64,000 nt of DNA, taken from Paraspadella gotoi (lineage: Eukaryota > Chaetognatha). The stretch's first letter is position 1; each line of letters begins with the position of its first letter. Made by a program: the position numbers and the translations under genes. Below are positions 13,001 to 21,739 of this stretch, one piece after another. Where the stretch lies: contig CM119267.1 in NCBI GenBank assembly GCA_051294375.1, forward strand, positions 13,339,081 to 13,403,080. Direction: 5' to 3'. A model generated the notes under the pieces. The model saw nothing but the letters and a program-made list of their open reading frames with translations, had not been told where the DNA came from and did no database searches.

Positions 13001-16000
13001 AAACGTGGAAGGAGATCAGAGAGTTTTTCCCAATAATTTACCCGTCGTGGCATCCGATTTTTCCTCTTTCTTTTCGTTTCCTTCCTCCCTTTCTTCCGAG
13101 AGAATGATCGTGTCAACGTCCGTTTCCTCCCTTTCCTCTTCTTTCCTTTCCTCCGCTTCGTCGACTACTTTCTCTTCATAAATTACGATGTCCGCATTCG
13201 TCTTCGTCGCCTCTTTTTCTTTTCCCGTCACTTCCTCCCTTTCTTCCTCCGCCCTCTCCACCTCCCTCTCCTCTTCCTCCCTCGTTTCTTCTGGCGTGGC
13301 TTCGACGCTGGGAGTCCTTTCCTCTGTTACTTCAGGCGACGCTGACGATTTGTCGTCTGTCAAATGGAGAAAATGACTGGAATGACCTTGAAACGGATTA
13401 AAGATGATCGAAAAAAAAGTAATTGAACAATAATAAACATAAAATGAATAGACACCATTCCTTTAGGAAATATTTAGTTACTATTTAAAAAAAGATGAAA
13501 ACAATGTAAGAAACTAAGGAAACAAAATAAACAAAAACAAATAAAACCAAAATGATGAAAAAAAATTAACAAAGAAAAAACCCAAAAAATTAACCTTTGT
13601 CACCGGACTTGGACTTGAACATTTTGGGCACATGCAGCTTGGACTTTTTCTTCTTCTTGGGTACGACGACCGCTACACTTTCCTCTTCCGCTTCTTTCTT
13701 TCCTTCCTCCTTTTCATCCTTCCTCTCCTTCTTCTCCTTCTTCTCCTTCTTCCCGATCGAAGGAAGATGCAACTTGGGCAAATGAAACTTGGCCCTTTTC
13801 TCTTTCTCCTTTTCTATTTCCTCTTCCTTCTCATCCTCCTTCATCTCCTCCACGACCTCTTCCTCCTCTCTCTCGATCTCCACAACAACGGCCTCGACGG
13901 GCACGCCCCCGACGGGCACGCCCTCGATGGCTTCCACTTCCTCGGTCCTCTCGATGATGATGTGTTCTTCTTTCATAGTGACCTCCACAGTGCGTTTCAC
14001 TGTGGCTGTGAAAGACTCTTGGATGGTGAGTCGCGACATTTCTTCGGCGAGTCGTTCCAGCGTCGGCGAGTCGGCCGCGGCGGCTTCCGCATCCAACTGG
14101 CGCTGCATCTTCGCGGACGGGAGATTCCGGGAGAGGCATCTCGGCGGCCTCGGCGAGGAGGTCGTCCCGCTCGAGCACGTCGACGACGCTCTCCACCGTC
14201 GTTAAGGTTCCTTCCGTGGTTTCGTCCTCGGCGCGTCGAGCGCCGCTTCGCCCTCAGTAGGCGACGCCGGTTCCACGACTCCGGTTTCTTCCGGCGTAAG
14301 GACGACGAGCTCCTCAACCGGTTCCATCGCCGGTTCGATCAACGAAACCTCCGATACGGGCGGGCGTCGCTTCTTTCGATTCCGTCCTTTTTCCGAAGCG
14401 AAGAGAAAAAGATTCCATTTTGCTTTTGTAGTTTTTGTTTCGAGGTTTTTCCGTTTTCGTCGTCGTCTCGGTGACCGGAAGATCCTCCGGCGACGGAGAA
14501 TTCTCGGCGTCGGTCGCCTCTATCGGCTCCACGACGCTCCGGCGGAAGACGTGGCTGAGACTCGACGTCGATTTCGATCGCTTCTTTTCCGAACTTTTGT
14601 CCAGTTTCGTTTCCTCCGACCGTTGGTCGGTCGGTCGCTCTTCCACTTCGTTTCGTGCGACTGACTCCGTCTCTCTCGCGTCCTCCTCCCTCGCTTCTTC
14701 TTTCCTCTCCATCTCCTCCTTCTCTTTCTCCTCCTCTTCATCGCTCTCACGATTTCCGACGCAAGAGAGATTTCTGTACGACGAAGTCTTCGAGTCTCCC
14801 TCGACGCGACTCCGCCGCAAGAAGGAAGGCATTCGGGGGAGAGATTTCGAGCGTTTCTTCGTCCCGCTTTTATTTTCTTTTTCCTCCGCATTTTCTTCCC
14901 TTTCTTCCGGCAACTCTTCTTTTCTTTCCTCCTTGTTTCTCGCGAAAGACGGCATCTTCGCTTTAAGTTTTGACTTTTTTCTTTTCGGCTTTTCCTCTGT
15001 TTCTTCTTCTTTTCTTTCCTCCTTCGCCTCCTCCTTTTTTAAAAACGAGGGCATGCCGTGTTTCTTTTTCTTCTTTTCAACGGACGCGGCGACGGAAGCC
15101 TCGACTGCGGCTTCTTCGATGGGATGGAGGGCGTCATCGGACTTGGATGTTTCTTCAACGGCTTCTTCGACCGGTGTCGATTCAAGCGTAGCCTCCTTAA
15201 ATTCCATTTCGGCGTCGCTCGCAGTCGGGACGTCTTCCAGGGTGCACTTGATTGAAGGAGCGTCGCCGACGTCCACCACGTCCTTGACGACTTCGGCGAC
15301 GCCGATCGAGCCTTCGGGGTCGGAGGCGGCGGGGATCTCCTCCGGCGCCGAGCTGGATCGAGGTCTATCTTCGACGGCGCTCACTGCCCTCTCGAGGCCG
15401 GCTTTGACTTCTTCCTCCACGGAGGCGGCGTCCACGACGACCACCGTGGGTACGCTACGTCCTTCGGCGTTCTTGGTTGCACCGCCGGCGCTGACCCCGG
15501 CGAAGGACCGACGAAAGAACTCGCCCACTTTGGGCCTCTTGATTCTGATTTTGACCGCGCGCTTTTCGTGAAGAGCGGCGTCGTCCAACGCCGGTCCTGA
15601 GGCGATCGCCAAGTCGTACTCTTCCTCCGGCGTCGTGGCCTTGGGGGTGGTCTCCTCGCTCGGCGTTCCGGCGTCTTTTCCTTTGGACATGAAGTCGAGA
15701 TGGAGAATTTTAGAGACTGATCGGGGCTTCTTGGCTTTGGAAGACGGTTCCGAGTCTGGAAAGAATTTATCAACATTAGTCATTAATTCATTTAAATATC
15801 GCGATTCCTTTCGATCTAAGGGAGGTCGCCTACGATTCCTTTTTTATATTTTCAAAACGAAATTTATCTCCCAAGAAAAATCAGGTGTGAAAGAAAAGAA
15901 ATTTCTTGCATACTAATATCGCGATAAAACAACATCAAGTTAGCTTGACTTTTTCAAACAAACTTTTTTCTAGCAAAAAATAAAAAATATGTGATAAAAA

Positions 16001-18855
16001 ATTGTTCTAAATGTTTTATTGAGTTTGGAAGATTTATTAAAATCTTTTTTCATTTATTACCGTTAAAATTATTGTAAAATTAAAGAACATTAGAGACGCA
16101 TCCGATACGATTCTCCATTCCCTTTTTAGTTCCCCATAATTGTTTAGCTCTCGGACGCAGTGTCCATGAATAAGGATAAAGGGATTATTTCCGAGCCCAC
16201 TCGTTAAGTAAATGGCCGGATCGCTTTTCCCTCTTGTTTCTCCCGCTCTCCCTCCGGTCATTTCCGGCTAAAAGTCATTTTTTATGGTTAATTATTAAAG
16301 CGCGACCTCTGGTTGAACGCGGCGAAAGCCCGCATTTGTTTTTAAATCCCCTCGGGTGGTTTTATCGTTCCCTTGTTTCATTTTATCTCTCTTCGCCTAG
16401 TTGTTATTGGCCGGGTTTCAGCCGGTACTGGGGTTTGTTTAGTGCCATTCATTCAAGAATTATTGGGCGCTACTTGTAGATCCGGCGCTGGGCCAACAGG
16501 CGAGTAGGTTTTTTAAAATATAACAAATGTTTACTTATGTATTAGAAAAGTTTTCATTCTCATTATTTATTTTAAATGTTACGTGTTCTGTTTTCCTTTT
16601 ATCTTTGAAATAATAATTCAATTTTCCAAGAAATACACATTCATTTCATAGTATTACTCTATACCATCGGGTTTCATGACTCTGAAACTCTGAACTCACC
16701 TGCGTCGACCTCTTCCTCCCTTTCCTCCCCCACCTCCTCCTCCTCCTCCTCCCGTCGCACCTCCACCGATTTGGGTCTCTTCTTCGACCGGAAACTCTCG
16801 AAGATTCCCGAGACTCGACTCTTTCTCTTCTCCTCTTTCCTCCCTTCCTGCCTCTCCTCCTCTCCTTCCTCCACTTTCTTCTTCTTCGGCTTGGAGGAGC
16901 GAAGTCCTTTCATCATACGAGAAAACTTCGTTCCTTCTTTCTTTTTCGTTTCGCTCTCGTCGTCTTCTTCATCGTCGTCTTCGTCGTCGGCATACTCGGT
17001 TATTTTTTCGTCGTCGTCGTCGTCGTTCTTGTTGACTTGAAGGGGTTGACTTTCCGAGACGGAAACGTCCGCATTTTCCATTTGTGGCCGATCCTCCTGT
17101 TTTTTCTGCTCCTCCCGTGTTTCTTGACTAGTTTCTTCTTTCCTCTCATCTTCTTCAACGTCTTTTGTTTCCAGGTCGTCTACTTTAACGGCTGCTAGAG
17201 TCGCGTCAGTCGTGGCACCATCGTCGTCCACTTTCAAAGCGGTCATTGTCTCCGCCTCCTCGGCGTCTTTGTTTGGCGACTCCTTCTCCGAGATTTCCAA
17301 TTCGAACTTCTCGGCGACCTCTTCCTCCTCTGGACGCCTGTCCTCAATCTCGACGGCCTCCTTGTCGGCTTTGTCGGTCTTCGGCGATTTGTCGGTCTCC
17401 TCGGCGGCCTTGTTGTCCAAACACTGGAGGGAGACGCCAAGCGGCGCCGAATCCACGTCGAAGTAACCGGCGTCCTTGAAGACCTCGTTCACGTTCTCCT
17501 GAAGGACGCCGCTGGTCGCATTTTCCTGAGGGGGAAGAAAGAAAAGAATATTTTTGTTTGTTTGTTTATTTGGACGTGAGGCGGTGTGAATATACCGCCA
17601 CAATATCAACTTTATATGAAAAATCCAAATCTGCAAAATAATCTTACAAAAAACTATTTTAAAATTTTAACATTTATAGAATTAGTATTATGTATAAATA
17701 TGGCCTATTGTGTAAATTCTAAAATTTATATTAAAATTTTTTTATATAAATGTTCATTAGTATTGTTCATTAGTATAATGTTGTTCGTTTCTCACTTTTA
17801 AAATTTTCATTTAAGTTAAATTGAGAATTTTTACTAAGCATAAGCATAAGCAATAAGCAAAAGTACAATATGATTTTTCTCGTTTGTAACATTTCGTGAC
17901 AGTAAACCAATGCTTTCATAAAATTTCAAAATATTTATGGTAGTCAGTTTTGAAGGACGCGGTTTAGCATTTTCTAAGATGAATAATAAAATTATATATT
18001 GTTTATTAAGAGGAGGTCAAATTTAAAACTTTATCGTTTGATTTTTTTCTGATGATTAAAGTACTTAATTAAAGCACGATAGCTTTTTTTTTCCTATTTA
18101 AAAATGATTTATTCAAATATCAAAATAACACAGACAGCTAAAAAATTTAAATCAAGGGTATTAAAAAAGTTGTTAAGTATTAGTCCTATTATTATGCACG
18201 AAAACAAAACCAAGTTTTAAGAATATAAATAATCCTCTTGATCAAAAATTTTTTTTTATTCAGCCCTAAGGAGGTCATATTATATATTAAAACTTATTTA
18301 CCGGCCAAAAAATATATTTGACAATGAAATTAACCGACTTTTCCAAACCGCGAAAAATTTTTTTCCATCAGTAACGGGGTATGAAATACTACGGCTACAA
18401 TGGTATAAATATACAATATACAATATTATACATATCCGCCAACAACGACAGGAACCAACCTGCAGCCTTCGATAAGCCTCCAGTCCCTTGAGCAGCAACC
18501 TCAGCTCCACCGGCTGCACCTCCAACTCGTTAACCTCCACCCCTTCCGGAAGTTGACGCTTCAACGCCTCCGCGATTCGCTCCGCCACTTCCGCTTTACG
18601 TTCCGAAAAAAAGTCGCCGACGGGAACAAACTTTGTCGTCGTCGTCGTTGTCGTCGACGGAGAATGACGAGGGGCGGGAACGTCGTCGTCCTCGTCTTTC
18701 GTCGTCGTGTTGAAGATTCTGAGCGCGACCCCAAGGACCATCGCTTCCTCCTTATCTCGTTCGATAAGACCTTCCTGGGAAGAATCCACTTGCGCCGTCG
18801 TCGTTGTCGTCGTCGTTGTCGTCGAAGCGACAGAAGTTTCCCTCGTCGATTCCAT
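5265..18855 (-). CDS. Large modular acidic protein with repeated KF-x-F-x-x-P motifs, AHNAK/MARCKS-like in style (whole gene)
   Basis: The gene model has 13 common exons (18855-18460, 17525-16700, 15755-13595, 13356-13042, 12952-12851, 12520-12167, 12083-11817, 11638-11486, 11411-11163, 11014-10775, 10577-10080, 8481-8392, 8142-6277). These are followed by either 6075-5990 or 5839-5265. All junctions are GT-AG and phases agree throughout: 0 after exon 1, 1 afterwards. Predicted length is about 2,533 residues (membrane tail) or 2,696 (soluble tail), assuming three base errors in exon 3. The protein is dominated by Glu, Asp, Ala, Ser and Lys and is almost certainly disordered. Short basic/aromatic motifs recur in it (KKFRFKMPTF, AKFHLPKLHLPSIGKK, IAFKLPKFRLPSFG, KKKKHGMPSFLKK). 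They resemble AHNAK/periaxin K-x-P repeats and the basic-aromatic effector region of MARCKS/AKAP12, which bind acidic membranes and are regulated by phosphorylation. No enzyme domain is visible. Function is unknown; a membrane-associated scaffold is my inference. Confidence 0.8.
5860..5895. repeat. (GA)n tract in the intron before terminal exon B
   Basis: A GAGAGA run lies about 20 nt upstream of the 5839 acceptor. On the gene's strand it reads CTCTCTCT and supplies the polypyrimidine tract. Confidence 0.9.
5951..5956 (-). terminator. AATAAA polyadenylation signal of terminal exon A
   Basis: On the minus strand AATAAA occurs about 35 nt after the TGA of the membrane-tail exon. That is the expected position for cleavage and polyadenylation, and it supports 5990-6075 being a genuine 3'-terminal exon. 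Confidence 0.6.
5990..6075 (-). CDS. Alternative terminal exon A (transmembrane tail) of the large acidic protein
   Basis: The acceptor ATAATAGAG^TAGAG joins in phase 1 to the 6277 donor. It completes a valine codon and adds 27 residues: ELVLYSVVGIIAILSIVT followed by LGFLLQTST and a TGA stop. This is a single hydrophobic helix of about 20 residues followed by four polar residues, the layout of a tail-anchored membrane protein. The nearest upstream AG (at 6078) would give an immediate stop, so the second AG is preferred. With this exon the whole 2.5k-residue acidic chain would face the cytosol, anchored at its C-terminus. Confidence 0.65.
6277..8142 (-). CDS. Exon 13 of the large acidic protein
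   Basis: The acceptor is TTTCTCCAG^AATCC and the donor GTAG^GTAATC; the exon is 1,866 nt, phase 1-1. Its 621 codons are strongly acidic with five spaced basic/aromatic motifs: RFKMKFHLPTKKSYE, SKFALKFHLPKSKKDK, PGFSFHIPTLAVRK, KQFQVKMPSMKLFSRKDK and RAFHLKLPYLSSKSKKR. An Ala/Glu/Val/Ser tandem segment (AAEEVNVAEEVNAAEEVSA-like, around 7310-7455) is an internal 18- to 24-nt repeat. This single exon looks like several of the smaller motif-bearing exons fused. Confidence 0.9.
8392..8481 (-). CDS. Exon 12 of the large acidic protein (90-nt cassette)
   Basis: The acceptor follows a T-rich tract (TTTAACGCAG^ACGAAG) and the donor is ACAG^GTCCGT; phase 1-1. It encodes about 30 residues that are little more than one motif unit: EEFSNGSEKKARFQFHLP followed by KIQLKLDKPET. 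It is too small to stand out as an open frame; the motif, phase and splice sites identify it. It could be skipped without a frame change. Confidence 0.75.
8707..9099 (+). repeat. Terminal-repeat element, family C
   Basis: A segment of about 85 bp beginning CCTGTCCAAAGTCAGGGGCA is present twice in direct orientation, at 8707-8789 and 9010-9099, around an internal 220 bp. The same arrangement occurs inverted at 49742-50074, with fragments near 40105-40175 and 48840-48880. The duplicated ends suggest a small non-autonomous element with terminal direct repeats, or a dimeric satellite. It lies in the intron between exons 11 and 12. Confidence 0.7.
9374..10041. mobile_element. Possible degraded Tc1-like element
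   Basis: TACAGTCCTGTGG at 9374, followed by a purine run and GATGAACACCC, resembles the terminus of Tc1-type transposons (TA-CAGT...). A candidate opposite end ACTGTA lies at 10036-10041. The interior is AT-rich without a coding frame. Part of it (about 9890-10040) resembles repeat family D at 17607 and 57115. The boundaries are uncertain. Confidence 0.35.
10046..10077. repeat. (CT)n microsatellite abutting the exon 11 donor
   Basis: On the gene's strand the intron begins G^GTTGAGAGAGAG, so the microsatellite starts at about the sixth base of the intron. Confidence 0.9.
10080..10577 (-). CDS. Exon 11 of the large acidic protein
   Basis: The acceptor is CTTTATAG^AACTGG and the donor ACAG^GTTGAG; 498 nt, phase 1-1. 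The exon begins with near-repeats of TPTPTADMT / SSDMTPTPTADM and continues through an acidic helix-prone stretch. It ends with the motif KEKKEKKFRFKIPKPKWKE just before the junction, the motif-at-exon-end layout seen across the gene. Confidence 0.9.
10616..10746 (+). repeat. Interspersed repeat family R1 (copy 1)
   Basis: This shares CTAGCGCGGTTACCC, GACGGTCTCGCT, GATGGTGTGTTCCCCCTC and a terminal hairpin, GGCGGTGT...ATACCGCC, with the copy at 12596-12847. A 3'-end fragment is at 17571-17606. All three lie in introns of the large gene. The terminal hairpin is perfect, but no CTRR follows it, so a Helitron assignment is not supported. It is probably a short non-autonomous element. Confidence 0.75.
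10775..11014 (-). CDS. Exon 10 of the large acidic protein
   Basis: The acceptor is TTTCCACGCAG^ATCTGG and the donor AAGG^GTCAGT; 240 nt, phase 1-1. It contains an Ala/Asp/Val-rich stretch (VDVDAADAADAAVD), an acidic/threonine run, and ends with SKHKKKKSLLPKFMKKKP, a strongly basic version of the gene's recurring motif. Confidence 0.88.
11163..11411 (-). CDS. Exon 9 of the large acidic protein
   Basis: The acceptor is TTCTTCTCCAG^ACGTTC and the donor AAAG^GTGATT; 249 nt, phase 1-1. An acidic segment (SVDLEEDSVKDEDVEKDD) is followed by the terminal motif KEIAFKLPKFRLPSFGSGD, one of the clearest copies of the F-x-LPKF-x-LPSF form. Confidence 0.9.
11486..11638 (-). CDS. Exon 8 of the large acidic protein
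   Basis: The acceptor is TATTTTCAG^ACGAGA and the donor GAAG^GTGAGT; 153 nt, phase 1-1. It encodes 51 residues, a Ser/Thr/Lys-rich lead and the motif KKGHFEFKLPSITVHKK near the 3' end. It is too short to stand out on length; splice sites, phase and the motif support it. Confidence 0.8.
11817..12083 (-). CDS. Exon 7 of the large acidic protein
   Basis: The acceptor is CACTCCCGCAG^AGGACA and the donor GAAG^GTACAT; 267 nt, phase 1-1. The order is an acidic Ala/Val/Glu stretch, then SDEETHREAEEESKEKEDD, then the motif KLGKHFALPKITLLSIKGK ahead of the junction. Confidence 0.88.
12167..12520 (-). CDS. Exon 6 of the large acidic protein
   Basis: The acceptor is GTTTTAACAG^ACTCGA and the donor AATG^GTGAGG; 354 nt, phase 1-1. 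The body is glutamate-rich (EEREERGEETEE) and the 3' end carries KKFRFKMPTFQMPTVKVKG, the most complete form of the motif, before the splice junction. Confidence 0.92.
12596..12847 (+). repeat. Interspersed repeat family R1 (copy 2, longest)
   Basis: This copy of about 250 bp ends in the hairpin GGCGGTGTGAATATACCGCC. Its end is only about 5 nt from the donor of exon 5 (AAAG^GTACAT), so the insertion nearly abuts the splice site. Confidence 0.8.
12851..12952 (-). CDS. Exon 5 of the large acidic protein (102-nt cassette)
   Basis: The acceptor GATTACGTAG^ATGTCG has a weak pyrimidine tract; the donor is AAAG^GTACAT; phase 1-1. It encodes about 34 residues, an acidic start (DVEDANMPKEEEDT) and the motif SLKFGFHLPKISLPQFGTKK. 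The acceptor is the least convincing in the gene, but the motif and both phases fit, so I keep it. Poor acceptor strength suggests it may be an alternatively used cassette. Confidence 0.75.
13042..13356 (-). CDS. Exon 4 of the large acidic protein
   Basis: The acceptor is CCATTTGACAG^ACGACA and the donor ACGG^GTAAAT; 315 nt, phase 1-1. It is almost pure Glu/Arg/Lys/Val sequence (TREEEEREVERAEEEREEV). It is one of the few internal exons without a basic/aromatic motif at its end. The E/R periodicity suggests a charged single helix. Confidence 0.88.
13595..15755 (-). CDS. Exon 3 of the large acidic protein, with three apparent frameshifts
   Basis: The acceptor is TTCTTTCCAG^ACTCGG and the donor AAAG^GTTAAT; about 2,160 nt. 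It encodes about 720 residues with at least eight basic motifs, among them KKKKHGMPSFLKK, KLKAKMPSFARNK, SKSLPRMPSFLRRSR, AKFHLPKLHLPSIGKK and KSKLHVPKMFKSKS. Several have R/K-x-x-S cores suited to basophilic kinases. The coding character changes frame three times within about 260 nt: near 14357-14368 (one base too many), 14225-14240 (one too few) and 14107-14124 (one too many). All three fall in GC-rich sequence. With these allowed for, the phase at both ends fits. Assembly indels are the simplest explanation. Confidence 0.85.
16700..17525 (-). CDS. Exon 2 of the large acidic protein
   Basis: The acceptor is TTTCTTCCCCCTCAG^GAAAAT, the donor GCAG^GTGAGT; 826 nt, phase 0 in and 1 out. It starts ENATSGVLQENVNEVFKDAG and continues as an acidic region with a poly-Asp stretch (NKNDDDDDEK and DDEDDDEEDDE). 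It carries two basic/aromatic segments, TKFSRMMKGLRSSKPKKKK and SRVSGIFESFRSKKRPKS. Confidence 0.92.
17571..17825 (+). repeat. R1 3'-end fragment joined to repeat family D
   Basis: 17571-17606 repeats the R1 terminus with its hairpin, ending about 50 nt from the exon 2 acceptor. 17607-17825 resembles 57115-57312 (shared CCAAATCTGCAAAA, ATAAATATGGCCTA and ATAATGTTGTTCGTT). Confidence 0.65.
18460..18855 (-). CDS. Exon 1 of the large acidic protein (start codon)
   Basis: The ATG lies in GGAAACATGG, a good initiation context. The exon is 396 nt (132 codons), donor CTGCAG^GTTGGT, phase 0. It begins MESTRETSVASTTTT with a poly-Thr tract, followed by acidic and Pro/Thr-rich sequence. Unlike the rest of the protein it includes a plausibly folded stretch, DFFSERKAEVAERIAEALKR, then a helix-prone segment ending LRLLLKGLEAYRRLQ. 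No upstream acceptor is evident, so I take this as the first coding exon. Confidence 0.82.
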
Positions 18856-19356
18856 GTTTCCTTTTTTTTTTCTTTTTTTGAAGAGAGATCGATCGATGTT
18901 TGAGAGAAAAAACTTTGTTTTATTATTTATTTACTCTTCTTTTTTTTTCCTGTTGTAAATTCGTGATATTTTTTCTTTCTCTCTATCCAGAGTCGTTGGT
19001 CGATTAGAGTTTATTCGTTTTTCAGATTTGTTTGCTTTAGTGCGATTACTTTTTTTTTTTTTTACGAGATGATTTATATTAGATCACGTTTGTAATTTAT
19101 TCGTCGTGTAGAGAGAGAGAGAGAGAAAAAGAGAGAGATCTTTTCGGGTTTTTAGTTTCACGATTTAAATTATTAAACCTTAAAGTAACTCGGGAGCCAC
19201 CAAGGTCTTTGTGTGCGTTCCACCGGGTTTGAGGGCAGAAGCGAAATGGAGCGGTTTTTTTTCGACGCCTCACTTTTTATACTCGAAACAATCGATTGGG
19301 CAAAGTTCACCAGATCGAAGAAGATCCCGTTGACAGGGCGTCACGATGACAACAAT

Positions 19357-19362
<6 letters not shown>

Positions 19363-19452
<90 letters not shown>
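19363..19452. repeat. (GA)n microsatellite
   Basis: Nearly uninterrupted GAGAGA for about 90 bp with one AGAAGAGA break. Confidence 0.97.
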
Positions 19453-19455
<3 letters not shown>

Positions 19456-21009
19456 AAGTCATAAATTAAAATTTGATTAGGGGCGTGACTGCTTATTCAA
19501 CGTGGGTAATTTTTTTTTTAATATTGAAAGGTCATCGAAAATAAATTTCTGATATCTTTGTAAATTATAGTACTGAGACTCTAGTGAGACTCTAGTGAGA
19601 GCAGTAAATTTGCATCTTCGCAGTTGAAATCTTCGGCCGCGTGTCTAATGTCAATAACCTTTTTTGATAACTAAGCCATTTCTAAGTTGCGCACGTAAAT
19701 GTGAAAGTATTTCAAATTCAAGCCCACTTTTGGTTCCATTTTTATCGCCACTTCTCCTAATTCTGCCAAAAAAGTTCCTCGTAGACAATCAAGTACGGTA
19801 ATTCAAATTTGTTGCACGGCAGTGACTGTCTTATCACGTGTATTTCTCGTGACATGACATGACATGACGTATTAGGATTTCCTGAACGTGTCGCTGGCAG
19901 TCCCTTAGATTTGATGTTTTTTCCTGTCTTGACAAATGAGCCACCAACTATATGCAAGTTATGAGCGTTTTTAACCAAAGTTGCTCCGCGAGTATTCGCG
20001 CCGCAACTATAAATGAGAGTTGTTTCATAAGTAGCAAATAGTGAATCTCAAATCGGTGATGCTTTCGGGAAAAAAACGCTGTGAATTTTTCGGGGATTAA
20101 TCACCAATCAATGGCGTTGTTTCATAATATTAATAATATAGAAACCGAATTCCACTGCGAGTCATTCGCTCTTCGATCTTTGAAACGGACGCGAACTGTC
20201 TCTCTCGTCTCTGTCTCCGTCAAGGATTCTCTCAATCAAAGTCTCATCGATCGAGAAATGCGATGAGAGATAGTCTCATAGATAGGAGAGAGATTTTAGT
20301 TTTTCCGTAAACTTTCTAAGTCTCTCCATTCCTCCTCCCCCTCTCCTGACACTGTCATCCGTTCCCTCTCTCTCTCTCTCTCTCTCGTACACGCGAAATA
20401 AAAGATGAACGGAACCCTTTCCCCTGATCAGGGTCTTTCAGGCTCAGAATTATTATTATATACGTCAATAGATGCATTCGTTAAATATCTTTTTCATTAG
20501 ACGAATTTCATTTTCGTAAAACTTTTATAGATTCTTCCTTAATAAGTGCGTCAAAGAGATAATAATCATTCTTTTTTTCATAGAATCCTTTGTTTTCTCT
20601 TCTCCCTTTTATCCGAGTTTCCTCTAATTCATCTCGAGCTCATTTTTCTCGGAAGGATAAAAGTTTTCGTCATCCCAAATCGATTTTCTCTCTCTCTCTC
20701 TCGGTATGCGTCGCACAGCTCGACATGTGGTATGGTATATAGAGAGGGTAGTATAGATACGGCGTATTAGTTCTTTTCTCTTCTCTCTCCTCAGGTTATT
20801 TTGAGAGAGACATTGCACATTGCAGATCATAAATCATTTGCGAAAACAACTTTTTTTACGAAAATGAGCGTCCACGAACTCTTGCGACATCTTTGACGCT
20901 GTCGTCGTCGTAATCGTCGTAAATGACGTCGCAGTCGGCGTCGTCGACCTTCAGAGTCTTCATAATCGTCGTAGTCAAAGGAGGAATCAGATGGTCATTT
21001 CTCCCGATT

Positions 21010-21112
21010 GAAACGACTCTCTCTCTCTCTCTTCCTTTGTCTCTCTCTCTTTTTTTTTCCCTTTCCTTCTCTCTCTCTCTCTCTCTCTCTCTCTTCTTCT
21101 TCTCTCCTCTCT

Positions 21113-21153
<41 letters not shown>

Positions 21154-21170
21154 TCTACTGCTCTCTCTCT
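21010..21170. repeat. (CT)n compound microsatellite
   Basis: Alternating CT runs and T-rich or CTTCTT interruptions over about 160 bp. Confidence 0.95.
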
Positions 21171-21462
21171 CTTATGGAATTTGGTTGGTCGTTGGAAAAT
21201 TACGTCAGGGAATTCGACCATGACTGCCACGGAGTCAGAGAACGACGACAACGACAGCAGTCAAAACGACGACGACAACGAAAATGATTCTGTCTCTCTC
21301 TCTCTCGTTCTCCCGAGCGAAATGGACGCTTGGAATCGAAATGTCCTTCGATATCATTTTCGCCAGCGGAGGGAGCATGGCATGGCATGGCATGTCGACC
21401 CCATTACGGACCGTGTCGACATCGGACAAAATCTGCGTTTTGGTGAAGGAATAAGCGTGAAT

Positions 21463-21463
21463 T

Positions 21464-21550
<87 letters not shown>

Positions 21551-21555
21551 AGAGT
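21463..21555. repeat. (GA)n microsatellite
   Basis: An essentially perfect GA run of about 85 bp. Together with the inverse CT run at 21010-21170 it can form a 300-400 nt hairpin. Confidence 0.97.
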
Positions 21556-21689
21556 CACAAACCCGCGACAATCCGGGCGATTCCACAGAGAATCCGGTCG
21601 GAGATTTGGTTTTCCGGTGGAAACGGACGAAACCACTTTGAATTCCCTTTTTAGCGCCAAGGGGCGACATTTCTTGGAAATACTAGAGG

Positions 21690-21708
21690 AGAAACTTAAG
21701 GGAGAGGG

Positions 21709-21739
<31 letters not shown>

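Noticed and set aside
21235-21670. Ser/Leu and Arg/Glu alternating proteins over GA/CT tracts
   Set aside because: Dinucleotide repeats give endless RERERE or SLSLSL frames. The same applies at 3805-4026, 19213-19455, 20856-21465, 23207-23663 and 43638-43943.
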